Assembly (NCBI GenBank): GCA_964244655.1
Contig: CAXTJU010000004.1
Coordinates: 1-64,000 of the forward strand
DNA from: LMUY01 sp964244655
Lineage (GTDB): Bacteria > Pseudomonadota > Alphaproteobacteria > Acetobacterales > Acetobacteraceae
Length of the DNA stretch: 64,000 nucleotides
Direction: 5' to 3'
Under the pieces are notes generated by a model. The model saw only the letters and a list, made by a program, of their open reading frames with translations. It searched no databases and had not been told where the DNA came from. The number at the start of each line of letters is the position of its first letter. Position 1 is the stretch's first letter. This document shows, piece by piece, positions 18,159 through 26,005 of this stretch. Made by a program: the position numbers and the translations under genes.

Positions 18159-19199
18159 TCAGGTGACCCGGCTGACCGTGTAATCCGCGATGTCATACAG
18201 GCAACGCTGCAACTCACTGGGCGGGAACGCTCCAAGTGCCTGTTGCGCCGAGTCAGCAAAACGGCGAGCCCGGGCAACAGTGGTGGCTAGCGCGCCGCAC
18301 CGTTCCATCAGTGCCAACGCATGGTCGAGATCGGCATCAACCTGCTCGGACTGCTCTATGGTGCGGCGCCAGAAGGCACGTTCGGTGGAGGTGCCGGCCT
18401 CATAGGCGGCCAGCACTGGCAAGGTGATCTTGCCCTCACGGAAATCGTCGCCGACCGTCTTGCCCAGCACGCGCTGGTCTGCCGCGTAGTCCAGCGCGTC
18501 GTCAACCAGCTGGAACGCCATGCCGAGATTGGTGCCATACTCCGCCAAGGCCGTGACCTCGGCTGCTGGGCTGCCCGCGACCACCCCGCCCACCTGGCAC
18601 GCGGCGGCGAACAGGGCCGCGGTCTTGCCGCCAACCACGTCCAGGTAGCGCGCCTCCGAGGTGGAAAGGTCGTTCTGGGTGGTGAGCTGAAGCACCTCGC
18701 CCTCAGCGATCGTGGCCGCGGCATGGGACAGGATGGCCAGGACTTCGAGCGAGCCATCCTCCACCATGAGCTGGAACGCGCGGGCGAACAGGAAATCGCC
18801 CACCAGAACGGAGGCTTGGTTGCCGAAGATCGCGTTGGCGCTGGCCAGCCCGCGGCGCAGCACGCTTTCATCCACCACGTCGTCGTGCAGCAGGGTGGCA
18901 GTGTGGATGAACTCGACGCAGGCTGCCAACTGGACGTGACGCTGCCCGCCATAGCCGCACATCCGGGCCGTCGCGAGGGTCAGCATCGGCCGCAGCCGCT
19001 TGCCCCCGGCAGCCACGATGTGGGCGGCCAGCTGAGGGATGAGCGAGACTGGGCTGTCCATCCGCCCAATGACGGCGCGGTTGCAGGCCAGCATGTCCTC
19101 CGAGATCAACCGGGCCAGGCGGACGAGCGCCCCGGCACTGCCGGATTCGGTCGGATGAGGCGTGTGGCCGATCAAAGGCGGGCTTGCAACAACGCCCAA
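18159..19199 (-). CDS. ispB: Polyprenyl (octa/decaprenyl) diphosphate synthase
   Basis: A 346-residue trans-isoprenyl diphosphate synthase that makes the side chain of ubiquinone. The first Asp-rich motif is LLHDDVVDES, the second is LVDDALDY, and GGKRLRPML with GKTVGDDFREGKITLPVL are further family blocks. Chain length (C40-C50) cannot be read directly; small residues before the first DDxxD fit a long-chain enzyme. The start is uncertain (TTG at 19199 with CGGAG upstream is the best seen). Divergent from the DUF2007 gene, as is usual in this group. Confidence 0.92.
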   Translation of the reverse strand: MGVVASPPLIGHTPHPTESGSAGALVRLARLISEDMLACNRAVIGRMDSPVSLIPQLAAHIVAAGGKRLRPMLTLATARMCGYGGQRHVQLAACVEFIHTATLLHDDVVDESVLRRGLASANAIFGNQASVLVGDFLFARAFQLMVEDGSLEVLAILSHAAATIAEGEVLQLTTQNDLSTSEARYLDVVGGKTAALFAAACQVGGVVAGSPAAEVTALAEYGTNLGMAFQLVDDALDYAADQRVLGKTVGDDFREGKITLPVLAAYEAGTSTERAFWRRTIEQSEQVDADLDHALALMERCGALATTVARARRFADSAQQALGAFPPSELQRCLYDIADYTVSRVT

Positions 19200-19319
19200 A
19201 CGGGGAAACTCCGGGTCGTGGAAGGCATGGCATCGGGCGATGTTCGCTGCGATGATATCGGCGGCCCGGAAAACCGGTCAAGGTAAGGCGGTGCTGCCAC
19301 CTGCCAACGGGGCTATTCC

Positions 19320-19529
19320 ATGCACGTCGTCGTGGTCACCAACGATCCTGTCCGCCTCAGCTTCCTCATAGCCTTGCTGGCGGACGCGGGCATTGCCGCC
19401 ACCGTGCTCGACGGGCATGTGAGCGCGGTGGAAGGCAGCATCGGCGCCATCCCTCGCCGATTGGCGGTGCTGGCTGAGGACGCCTGGGCCGCATTGCGCG
19501 TGCTGCGCCAGGCGGGCGAAGCGTCATAG
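19320..19529 (+). CDS. DUF2007 family protein
   Basis: A 69-residue ferredoxin-like protein: MHVVVVTNDPVRLSFLIALL then AGIAATVLDGHVSAVEGSIG and RRLAVLAEDAWAALRVL. This is the DUF2007 ('putative signal transducing protein') pattern. It lies divergent from ispB, a common arrangement in alphaproteobacteria. Function unknown. Confidence 0.82.
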   Translation: MHVVVVTNDPVRLSFLIALLADAGIAATVLDGHVSAVEGSIGAIPRRLAVLAEDAWAALRVLRQAGEAS

Positions 19530-19608
19530 GGCCGACCAGGGGCATTTGCCGAGCACCAGACGGGCGGATCATAGAAGGGAAGGAGCACCCTTGGGCTTGA
19601 CCGCTGCG

Positions 19609-19977
19609 CTAAACGTCGATGTCGGGGTTGCGCAAACACCATAGACGCTCGTGTGCCGCGACCAAGCTCTCGATGCTGCGGCGGCGGCCTGCATCCCCGG
19701 GCGGCGAGCGTCGCATCAACATCAGCTCCAACGTACGAAGCAGACAGTCCGCGACGACGAAATCATCCACGTCGCAAGCATGGTGGAAGGCGACAAGTAT
19801 CTTGTCGGACAAGCGACGGCCCTGGCGAAAGACCCCGCCAACCGTACGGGAGGCAGCTTCGTCCAGTGCAACCAATGCTCCTGCCTTTCGTCTCAATGCC
19901 CGGCGACAATATCCGGTTGCAGATGTACCCCGTCTGAGTGGATATGATATGAGACCCAGACGCCTTAATTCCAGCAT
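19609..19977 (-). CDS. Conserved hypothetical protein
   Basis: A 122-residue protein. The segment from about residue 58 on (DKILVAFHHACDVDDFVVADCLLRTLE as two helices, then RRRSIESLVAAHERLWCLRNP) reads like a small conserved helical protein found in alphaproteobacteria; this is recognised by pattern only. The basic N terminus may be mis-started. No signal peptide or membrane segment. Confidence 0.6.
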   Translation of the reverse strand: MLELRRLGLISYPLRRGTSATGYCRRALRRKAGALVALDEAASRTVGGVFRQGRRLSDKILVAFHHACDVDDFVVADCLLRTLELMLMRRSPPGDAGRRRSIESLVAAHERLWCLRNPDIDV

Positions 19978-20421
19978 GGTTTCACTCGCACGACCGGCTT
20001 ATTTGGCCGCAGCGCAATTTCCAAGATCATGCCCGGTGACAGCACCTGAAAGTCAAGGCAAGTAGATCGGTTCTAATTTTGAAAGACATTCAAGCACCGA
20101 AGAGGTTACAGCAAGCCCCCATATGGATACATCCGCCAGCGCAAATACAGCTGGAGCTGCACAGGACGACACTTGCATCACCAGTGTGCTCGCAACTCGA
20201 CATGCAGCGTCTGTTCGGCCGCAATGACTGAAAGAGTCACCCAGGCGAGGCGGCTTGCTGGCGAACAATTCTACCCAAGACCGTTCATCGCCTGCAAGTC
20301 AACGAGCTTGGGCATGAGAGGCCGAGCGGCCAACTCGACCAGCAGGTGCAGTGCCTTGACCCGGGATTGAGGCCGCACCCGCAGCCACCGCGTCTTCCCA
20401 GCGATGCAGCCCTGGCGTGCC
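19978..20421. other. Intergenic stretch without a supported gene
   Basis: 444 bases of lower G+C than the flanks. Short open frames exist on both strands, but none shows a start signal, high third-position GC or a recognisable product. No repeats or hairpins were noticed. Confidence 0.5.
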
Positions 20422-21600
20422 CTAAGCCGCGTCTGCCAGCCACTCCATCGCTGCATCCACCCCGCCGCGGCCATGCGGCACGCCGTTCAGCCGCAGGCTC
20501 ATTTCCAGCGCGCCAAGGGTGCCCAGCACCATCGGCTCGTTCAAGTCGCCAAGATGGCCAATCCGCAGCACTTGGCCGCCCAGCTTGCCCAAGCCGCCGC
20601 CGGTGGACACGTTGAACCGCTCCAGCGCCGTCTTGCGCACCGCGTCCGCGTTGTGGCCCGGCGGCATCTGCACCGCCGTCACCGAGTCCGAAAGGCGGTC
20701 CGGCGGCAGGCAGAACAGCTCCGGCCCGCCCTCGTTGCCCGCCCAGGTCCGCACGGCCCGGCGCACGCCTTCCGCCAGCCGGTGGTGGCGCGCGACCACC
20801 GCGTCCAGCCCTTCCAGCTCGATCAGGCGCACCGATTCCGCCAGGCCGTAGAACAGCGCCGTCGGCACGGTGCCCATGAAGGAGCGCTGCGGCCGCTTCA
20901 ACATCTCGGACCAGTCGAAGTAGTGCCGCGGCAGCCCCGCCTTCGCGTGCGCCGCCATCGCCTTGGCGGATGCGGCGGTGAAGGAGAAGCCGGTCGGCAG
21001 CATCAAGCCCTTCTGGCTGCCCCCCACCGCGGCGTCGATGCCCCACTCGTCGAAGCGGAACTCCAGCGAGCCGAGCGAGGAGATCGTGTCCACCAGCAGC
21101 AGCGCGTCCGACCCGGCGGCATCGATGGCCGCCCGCACGGAAGGGATGTCCAGCGCCATGCCGGTCGAGGTCTCGTTGTGGACGCACAGCACGCCCTTGG
21201 CCGCCGGGTGCTGCCGCAGCGCCTGGGTGATGGCGTCATACTCCACCCCGCGCCGCCAGTCCGGCCCGGCGACCACCACCGGGTTCAGGCCGAACTTGAC
21301 CGCCATGGCGGACCAGCCCTCGCTGAACCAGCCAGTCTCCACCATCAGCACGGTGTCCCCCGGCGAGAACAGGTTGACCAGCGTGGCCTCCCACGAGCCG
21401 TGGCCGGAGGCGGTGTAGAGAAACACCTCGCCTGCCGCCCGCAGCACCCGCTTCAGCCCCGCGACGGACTGGGTGAACACGGCGGTGAACTCCGGGTCCA
21501 TGAAGTCGATGGTGGGGCGGTCCATGGCGCGGAGCACGCTGTCCGGGATGTTGGTGGGGCCGGGATTTGCGTAAAATTGGCGGCCGGTCTTGCGCGGCAT
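20422..21600 (-). CDS. sgaA: Serine-glyoxylate aminotransferase
   Basis: A 392-residue class V PLP aminotransferase. The N terminus NPGPTNIPDSVLRAMDRPTI, TASGHGSWEATLVNLFSPGD, and the PLP lysine in GGSQKGLMLPTG match serine:glyoxylate/alanine:glyoxylate aminotransferases (EC 2.6.1.45/44). In serine-cycle organisms it makes hydroxypyruvate and glycine; elsewhere it handles photorespiratory glyoxylate. No other serine-cycle genes are nearby, so its pathway here is open. Monocistronic as far as can be seen. Confidence 0.88.
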   Translation of the reverse strand: MPRKTGRQFYANPGPTNIPDSVLRAMDRPTIDFMDPEFTAVFTQSVAGLKRVLRAAGEVFLYTASGHGSWEATLVNLFSPGDTVLMVETGWFSEGWSAMAVKFGLNPVVVAGPDWRRGVEYDAITQALRQHPAAKGVLCVHNETSTGMALDIPSVRAAIDAAGSDALLLVDTISSLGSLEFRFDEWGIDAAVGGSQKGLMLPTGFSFTAASAKAMAAHAKAGLPRHYFDWSEMLKRPQRSFMGTVPTALFYGLAESVRLIELEGLDAVVARHHRLAEGVRRAVRTWAGNEGGPELFCLPPDRLSDSVTAVQMPPGHNADAVRKTALERFNVSTGGGLGKLGGQVLRIGHLGDLNEPMVLGTLGALEMSLRLNGVPHGRGGVDAAMEWLADAA

Positions 21601-21857
21601 CGAGGAAGTCCTTTCGAGGCTGCCATGTAGGTCGGGCGGACCACGGCCGGATCAAGCTCTCCTGCGCCGACTTGCAGCGGCGGGGCGGGCGTCCGAGCGC
21701 CAACCTATACGTGCGGAAGCGAACTGGTTGATCCGCAGCAGCCGGCTGGCGAACGCACACCCGGCAAGCCGCATAGCATGGAGCCACGGCCAGCATGGGC
21801 AGAGTCAACGCGAGCCGGGTGACTCGGCCAAGCCATGCAAGCGCCGCGTGCGCTCCG

Positions 21858-21895
21858 GGCCGCCGTCGTTTGCCTGAAGGCGTCCGACGGCGGCC
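21858..21895 (-). terminator. Terminator-like hairpin after rpsI
   Basis: An 11-bp inverted repeat (GGCCGCCGTCG / CGACGGCGGCC) with a 16-base loop begins 7 bp after the rpsI stop, read on the minus strand. There is no clear T-run. The remainder of the 302-bp gap 21601-21902 holds nothing recognisable except, presumably, the sgaA promoter. Confidence 0.55.
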
Positions 21896-21902
21896 AAAGA
21901 TG

Positions 21903-22427
21903 CTACCGCTTGGAGAACTGGTAGGACCGCCGCGCCTTGGCCTTGCCGTACTTCTTGCGCTCCACCACCCGGCTGTCCCGCGTCAGGAACCCGGCCAGCT
22001 TCAGGATGCCGCGCAAATCGGGCTCGTAATAGGTCAGCGCCCGGCTGATCCCATGGCGCAGCGCGCCGGCCTGGCCAGACAAGCCACCGCCCGTCACCGT
22101 GCAGAACACGTCGAACTGGTTGTAGCGGTCGGAAATCAGGAATGGCTGGGTGATGAGCATCCGCAGCACCGGGCGGGCGAAATAGGTTGTCACCGTCTTG
22201 CCGTTGACGTTGATGTCGCCACGGCCGGGCTTGATCCAGACCCGCGCGATCGCATTCTTGCGGCGGCCCGTCGCGTAGGAGCGGCCCAGCTCGTCCCGCT
22301 TCGGATCGACCCGGATCGCCGCGGTCTCCGGCGTTGGCAGAGCGCCGGAGGCGGCCAAATCCTTGAGGTCGGCGAGCGTGCCGGTGCGGGCGCCGGCGTC
22401 CTGGTTGTCTGGGATGGTGTCGGACAT
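21903..22427 (-). CDS. rpsI: 30S ribosomal protein S9
   Basis: A 174-residue protein. GRSYATGRRKNAIARVWIKPG, the following DINVNGKT block and the C terminus ERKKYGKAKARRSYQFSKR are S9 hallmarks; the C-terminal tail reaches the decoding centre. An N-terminal extension of about 45 residues is usual for alphaproteobacteria. The ATG at 22427 overlaps the rplM stop (TGATG). Confidence 0.97.
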   Translation of the reverse strand: MSDTIPDNQDAGARTGTLADLKDLAASGALPTPETAAIRVDPKRDELGRSYATGRRKNAIARVWIKPGRGDINVNGKTVTTYFARPVLRMLITQPFLISDRYNQFDVFCTVTGGGLSGQAGALRHGISRALTYYEPDLRGILKLAGFLTRDSRVVERKKYGKAKARRSYQFSKR

Positions 22428-22891
22428 CAAACCCTCGCGTTCTTGGCGTTCATGGCAGCCACGTCCAGCTTCTGCGGCTGCTGGCCGTCATGCTTGTGCT
22501 CCGGCCCGGCATAGACATGCAGATGGCGCATCTGCTCGCGCTGCAACGGGCCGCGGGTGATCATCCGCTCCACCGCCTTCTCAATCACGCGCTCCGGATG
22601 CCGCCCGGTCAGGATCTGGCGCACCGAACGGCCCTTGATGCCGCCGGGGAACCCGGTGTGGTAGTAGAACACCGACTGGTCCGCCTTGTTGCCGGTCACG
22701 CGGACCTTCTCGGCGTTGACCACCACGATGTTGTCGCCGCAATCGACGTGCGGGGTGAACTGCGGCTTGTGCTTGCCGCGCAGCCGCTGCGCGATGATGG
22801 AGGCCAGCCGCCCGAGCACCAGCCCGTCCGCATCAATCAGCGTCCAGTTCTTGGTGGCATCCGCCGGCTTGAGCGAGATGGTCGTCTTCAT
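22427..22891 (-). CDS. rplM: 50S ribosomal protein L13
   Basis: A 154-residue protein. WTLIDADGLVLGRLAS, RLRGKHKPQFTPHVDCGD and ITRGPLQREQMRHLHVYAG are L13 family blocks. The start is set at MKTTISLKPA, where the family begins; the frame is open ten codons further upstream. First gene of the conserved rplM-rpsI operon. Confidence 0.96.
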   Translation of the reverse strand: MKTTISLKPADATKNWTLIDADGLVLGRLASIIAQRLRGKHKPQFTPHVDCGDNIVVVNAEKVRVTGNKADQSVFYYHTGFPGGIKGRSVRQILTGRHPERVIEKAVERMITRGPLQREQMRHLHVYAGPEHKHDGQQPQKLDVAAMNAKNARV

Positions 22892-23007
22892 GGCCGCATA
22901 CCCGTCTGCATGAGGCGGCACCGTATCGCCGCGGAAGCGGCCAAAGTCAAGGGATTGCCTATGTGGTATGATGATACCACAGGCTTTTCCCGCCTCGCGC
23001 CGGCCGT

Positions 23008-23886
23008 ATGATGAGGGTCATGAGCCGTCCTGCGCGCGTCCACGTCATCGGCGCGTCCGGCCGCTCCGGCACCGCCCTCTGCCGGTCCCTGGCGGCGGAC
23101 GGAATGGATTACGTGCCGGTCGTGCGCGACCCGGCGAAGTGGTCGGCGGCCGGCCTGCCAGGCGTCCCCGCCGTCGCCGACCTGCAGCACGGCCCGGCGC
23201 TGCGCCGTGCGCTGCAAGGGGCGGAGGTGGTGGCGTCCTGCGCCCATGCCCGGCACGCGGCGGCCATCCTGGACGCAGCCCCGGCCGGCGCGCGCCATTT
23301 CGTCTTCCTCGGCAGCACCCGCAAGTTCACCCGCTGGCCGGACGCCCATGCGGGGGGCGTGCTGGCAGGCGAGGCCGCGTTCCAGCGTTCGGGCCGCCGC
23401 GGCGCCATGCTGCACCCCACCATGATCTACGGCGCGCAGGGCGAGGACAACGTGCAGCGCCTGGCCCGGCTGCTGCGCCGCCTGCCGGTGGTGCCGCTGC
23501 CGGGCGGCGGCCGCGCTATGGTGCGGCCGATCTACCAGGGAGACGTGACGCAGAGCCTGCGCGCCGCCATCGACGCGGAATGGCAGGGGGTGGAGGCGAT
23601 CGTGCTCGCCGGGGCGGACAGCGTGCGCTACGCCGACCTGGTCCGCGCCGTGGCCGCCGCCGCCGGGCTGCCGCGGCCCCGCATCGTGCCGGTGCCGGCC
23701 GGCTTGCTGCGCCTCGCGGCCCCCCTCACCCGGCTGCTGCCAGGCTTGCCCACCATCCGGCAGGCGGAGGTGCAGCGGCTGCTGGAGGACAAGACGTTTG
23801 CCATCGACGCCATGCGCCGCACGTTGGGGGTCGAGCCGGTCGGCCTGGCGGAGGGGCTGGCGCGAACGTTCGGATCCAACGCATGA
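23008..23886 (+). CDS. NAD(P)-binding atypical SDR (NmrA-like) protein
   Basis: A 292-residue Rossmann-fold protein. VHVIGASGRSGTALCRSL is an N-terminal dinucleotide-binding loop (GxSGRxG), and MLHPTMIYGAQGEDN with MVRPIYQGDVTQSL are extended/atypical SDR features. The catalytic Tyr-Lys pair of classical SDRs is not evident; the group often works as epimerase-like or regulatory proteins. ATGs at 23008, 23011 and 23020 compete as start. Its stop overlaps the start of the protease gene (ATGA). Confidence 0.8.
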   Translation: MMRVMSRPARVHVIGASGRSGTALCRSLAADGMDYVPVVRDPAKWSAAGLPGVPAVADLQHGPALRRALQGAEVVASCAHARHAAAILDAAPAGARHFVFLGSTRKFTRWPDAHAGGVLAGEAAFQRSGRRGAMLHPTMIYGAQGEDNVQRLARLLRRLPVVPLPGGGRAMVRPIYQGDVTQSLRAAIDAEWQGVEAIVLAGADSVRYADLVRAVAAAAGLPRPRIVPVPAGLLRLAAPLTRLLPGLPTIRQAEVQRLLEDKTFAIDAMRRTLGVEPVGLAEGLARTFGSNA

Positions 23887-24794
23887 AGCCCGGGCCGTTC
23901 CTCGGCTGCCTGCTGCTGGCGGGGTGCGGCATCGCTCCTGCCGCGCCGGAAGCCTGCCGGCTGGCCAAGCTGGCGGAAATCCCGGTCACCTTGGCAGATG
24001 GCTTCGTCAGCGTGGCGGCCACGATCGACGGCAAGCCGGTGACGCTGCTGGTCGATACCGGCGCCGAAAGCTCCTTGGTGACGCCGTCCGCCATGGCGCG
24101 GCTCGCGTTGCCGGCAGACCCGCAGCGCACCAGCGTCATACAGGGCATCGGCGGCACGATCACCACCCGGAATGCGGCGCTGCGATCCCTCGCGATCGGC
24201 GGGATGGAGCTGCTGGACCAGAGCGCCGCAGTGGCGCCGCTTCCCACGCCGCAAGGCGAACCGTTGCAAGCCGCCGGCCTGCTGGGCGCCGACTGGCTCA
24301 GCGCGTTCGACGTGGAGTTCGACCTGCCGCACCAGCGCATGGCGCTCTACCGCGCGGCGGGCTGCCACGGCGGCGACGTGCCGTGGCAGGGGCCCAGGGC
24401 CTCGGTCGGGGCGGATGTCTCGCCGTCGGGCGCGGTGGTGCTGCCGATGGCCGTCGATGGCCGGCCCGTGGCCGCCCTGCTGGACAGCGGCTCCAACCTG
24501 TCCACCCTGGGCCAGGCCGCCGCCGCACACGCCGGCCTGGACGCGGCGGCCTTGGCGGGGGACGCCGCAAGCCAGTCGGTCGGCGTGGACGGTGCGGTGA
24601 ACCCGACGCACTATCACCAGTTCGCTGAGCTGCGCTTGGGGGCCATCCACTATGTCGCCCCGGTGCTGAGCGTGAGCGGGCTGCGCTGGCCTGGGGCGGA
24701 CATGCTGCTCGGCACGGATTGGCTGCGGCAGAACCGGGTGTGGGTGTCCTACGGCGCGCGCCGGGTCACGGTGCAGCCGGCCGGGGCGGAGTGA
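23883..24794 (+). CDS. Two-domain retropepsin-like aspartyl protease, predicted lipoprotein
   Basis: A 303-residue protein. Residues 1-15 form a lipoprotein signal (LLLAGC). Two retropepsin-like domains follow: the first with LLVDTGAESSLVTPS (about residues 55-70) and the closing LLGADWLS, the second with ALLDSGSNLSTLG (about 198-210) and MLLGTDWLR. Bacterial single-domain relatives act as dimers, so a tandem protein could form its own active site. Coupled to the preceding gene; overlaps mobA convergently by 29 bp. Confidence 0.82.
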   Translation: MKPGPFLGCLLLAGCGIAPAAPEACRLAKLAEIPVTLADGFVSVAATIDGKPVTLLVDTGAESSLVTPSAMARLALPADPQRTSVIQGIGGTITTRNAALRSLAIGGMELLDQSAAVAPLPTPQGEPLQAAGLLGADWLSAFDVEFDLPHQRMALYRAAGCHGGDVPWQGPRASVGADVSPSGAVVLPMAVDGRPVAALLDSGSNLSTLGQAAAAHAGLDAAALAGDAASQSVGVDGAVNPTHYHQFAELRLGAIHYVAPVLSVSGLRWPGADMLLGTDWLRQNRVWVSYGARRVTVQPAGAE

Positions 24795-25407
24795 GGCGCA
24801 GTGCGGCATCGAGTGAGGCGAGGTCGCCCGGGGTGTTGACGTTGACGAACGGGTCGCCCGCGAACGGCACTGGGCGCATGGCCAGCGTGTCCGCGAAGGC
24901 GCGCACGCTGCGGGGGCCGGGCTGCCGCAGGAACGCGCGCAGGGCCTCTCGCGCGCCCACCGGCCAGAGCGCCACCAGATGGTGCCGCCGCCCGCCGCTC
25001 TCCGCGACCCCGGGGGTGGGCGCGAGGCTGCGGCCGAGGCCGGCGGGGATCAGCGGCGTGTCGCCGGGCACGGTCAGCAGGGCAGACGCGCCGAGATCAG
25101 CGGCCCAGTCCAGCCCGGCGAGCACGCCGGCCAGCGGCCCCTGCCCAGGCTTCTGGTCGGCCAGCACGGACAGAGTAGTGGCGAAGCGCGCCGGGTCGCC
25201 GTTGGCGCTGACGGCGATGTGGGCGTGGTCCGGGGAAAGCGTCGCCAGGATGCGGGCCAGCAGGGTCTGGCCGTGTAGGAGGAGCAGCGGCTTGTCCCCG
25301 CCGCCCATGCGCCGAGCTTGGCCACCAGCGAGGATCAGGGCGGGAGGGCCAAGGCGCTGCACGGGACTTGGAAGGGGATCGTTCCCTTTATCCTTGGTTG
25401 GGGACAT
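24766..25407 (-). CDS. mobA: Molybdenum cofactor guanylyltransferase
   Basis: A 213-residue nucleotidyltransferase that attaches GMP to molybdopterin (EC 2.7.7.77). ALILAGGQARRMGGGDKPLL is the GTP-binding signature, GPLAGVLAGLDWA and LLTVPGDTPLIP are the next conserved blocks, and FVNVNTPGDL near the end is typical of MobA. The start at 25407 is used; a GTG at 25362 would give a protein beginning right before the signature. Confidence 0.92.
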   Translation of the reverse strand: MSPTKDKGNDPLPSPVQRLGPPALILAGGQARRMGGGDKPLLLLHGQTLLARILATLSPDHAHIAVSANGDPARFATTLSVLADQKPGQGPLAGVLAGLDWAADLGASALLTVPGDTPLIPAGLGRSLAPTPGVAESGGRRHHLVALWPVGAREALRAFLRQPGPRSVRAFADTLAMRPVPFAGDPFVNVNTPGDLASLDAALRLTPPRPAAP

Positions 25408-25435
25408 GCAAAGCTACTTACGGGTTGTAACTGCT

Positions 25436-26005
25436 ATGTCGATGAGCGTCGGCCAAATCTGGCTTGAGCCTCTGAGGATCAGCCACGCGGATGGCATGTT
25501 CGCGGGGTTGTCCGACCCGGCGGCCTACCTCTTCCTGCCTGATGACCCACCCGCTGATGTCGAGCGGCTGCGGGACCGATATCGCCGCCAGGTCGTTGGG
25601 CGGTCCCGCGACGGATGGGAGCTGTGGTTCAATTGGATCATCCGGCGGCGGGATGAAGAAGCATTCCTCGGCTACACGCAAGCGACTGTCGTGGGCGGCT
25701 CGGCCATGGTCGCCTATCATGTGTTCCCACAGCATTGGCGCCGAGGACTTGGATCAAACGCCCTGGCTGCCACGCTTCATGCGGTGTTCGGCCTGGAGGA
25801 TGTCATGGTGGCGCAGGCCCTGGTGGACACCCGCAACCACGCATCGCGGCGCTTGCTGGCGTCCCTCGGCTTCACGGCCGTTCGCGTGATCAAGAAAGCG
25901 GACTTCTTCAAAGGCTGCGTGAGCGACGAAGTGCTGTTCGAGTTGCAGAAGCCCGAACCCTCGATGCTTACGCAGCTAGCGCCTTCCCGGCCAGTCCAGC
26001 CTTGA
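25436..26005 (+). CDS. GNAT family N-acetyltransferase
   Basis: About 189 residues. WLEPLRISHADGMFAGLSDP is the N-terminal Acetyltransf_3 block, HVFPQHWRRGLGSNALAATL is the acetyl-CoA pyrophosphate loop (usual form (R/Q)xxGxG/A), and ALVDTRNHASRRLLASLGF is the final conserved segment. RimJ/RimL-like; substrate unknown. An ATG at 25406 is in frame, but it overlaps the mobA start codon on the other strand, so 25436 is preferred. Its end overlaps the convergent Hint gene by 38 bp. Confidence 0.8.
   Translation: MSMSVGQIWLEPLRISHADGMFAGLSDPAAYLFLPDDPPADVERLRDRYRRQVVGRSRDGWELWFNWIIRRRDEEAFLGYTQATVVGGSAMVAYHVFPQHWRRGLGSNALAATLHAVFGLEDVMVAQALVDTRNHASRRLLASLGFTAVRVIKKADFFKGCVSDEVLFELQKPEPSMLTQLAPSRPVQP

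Noticed and set aside
20053..20268. Open frame of 71 codons on the minus strand
   Set aside because: No start signal, no recognisable sequence and codon use unlike genes here; lies in a low-GC spacer.
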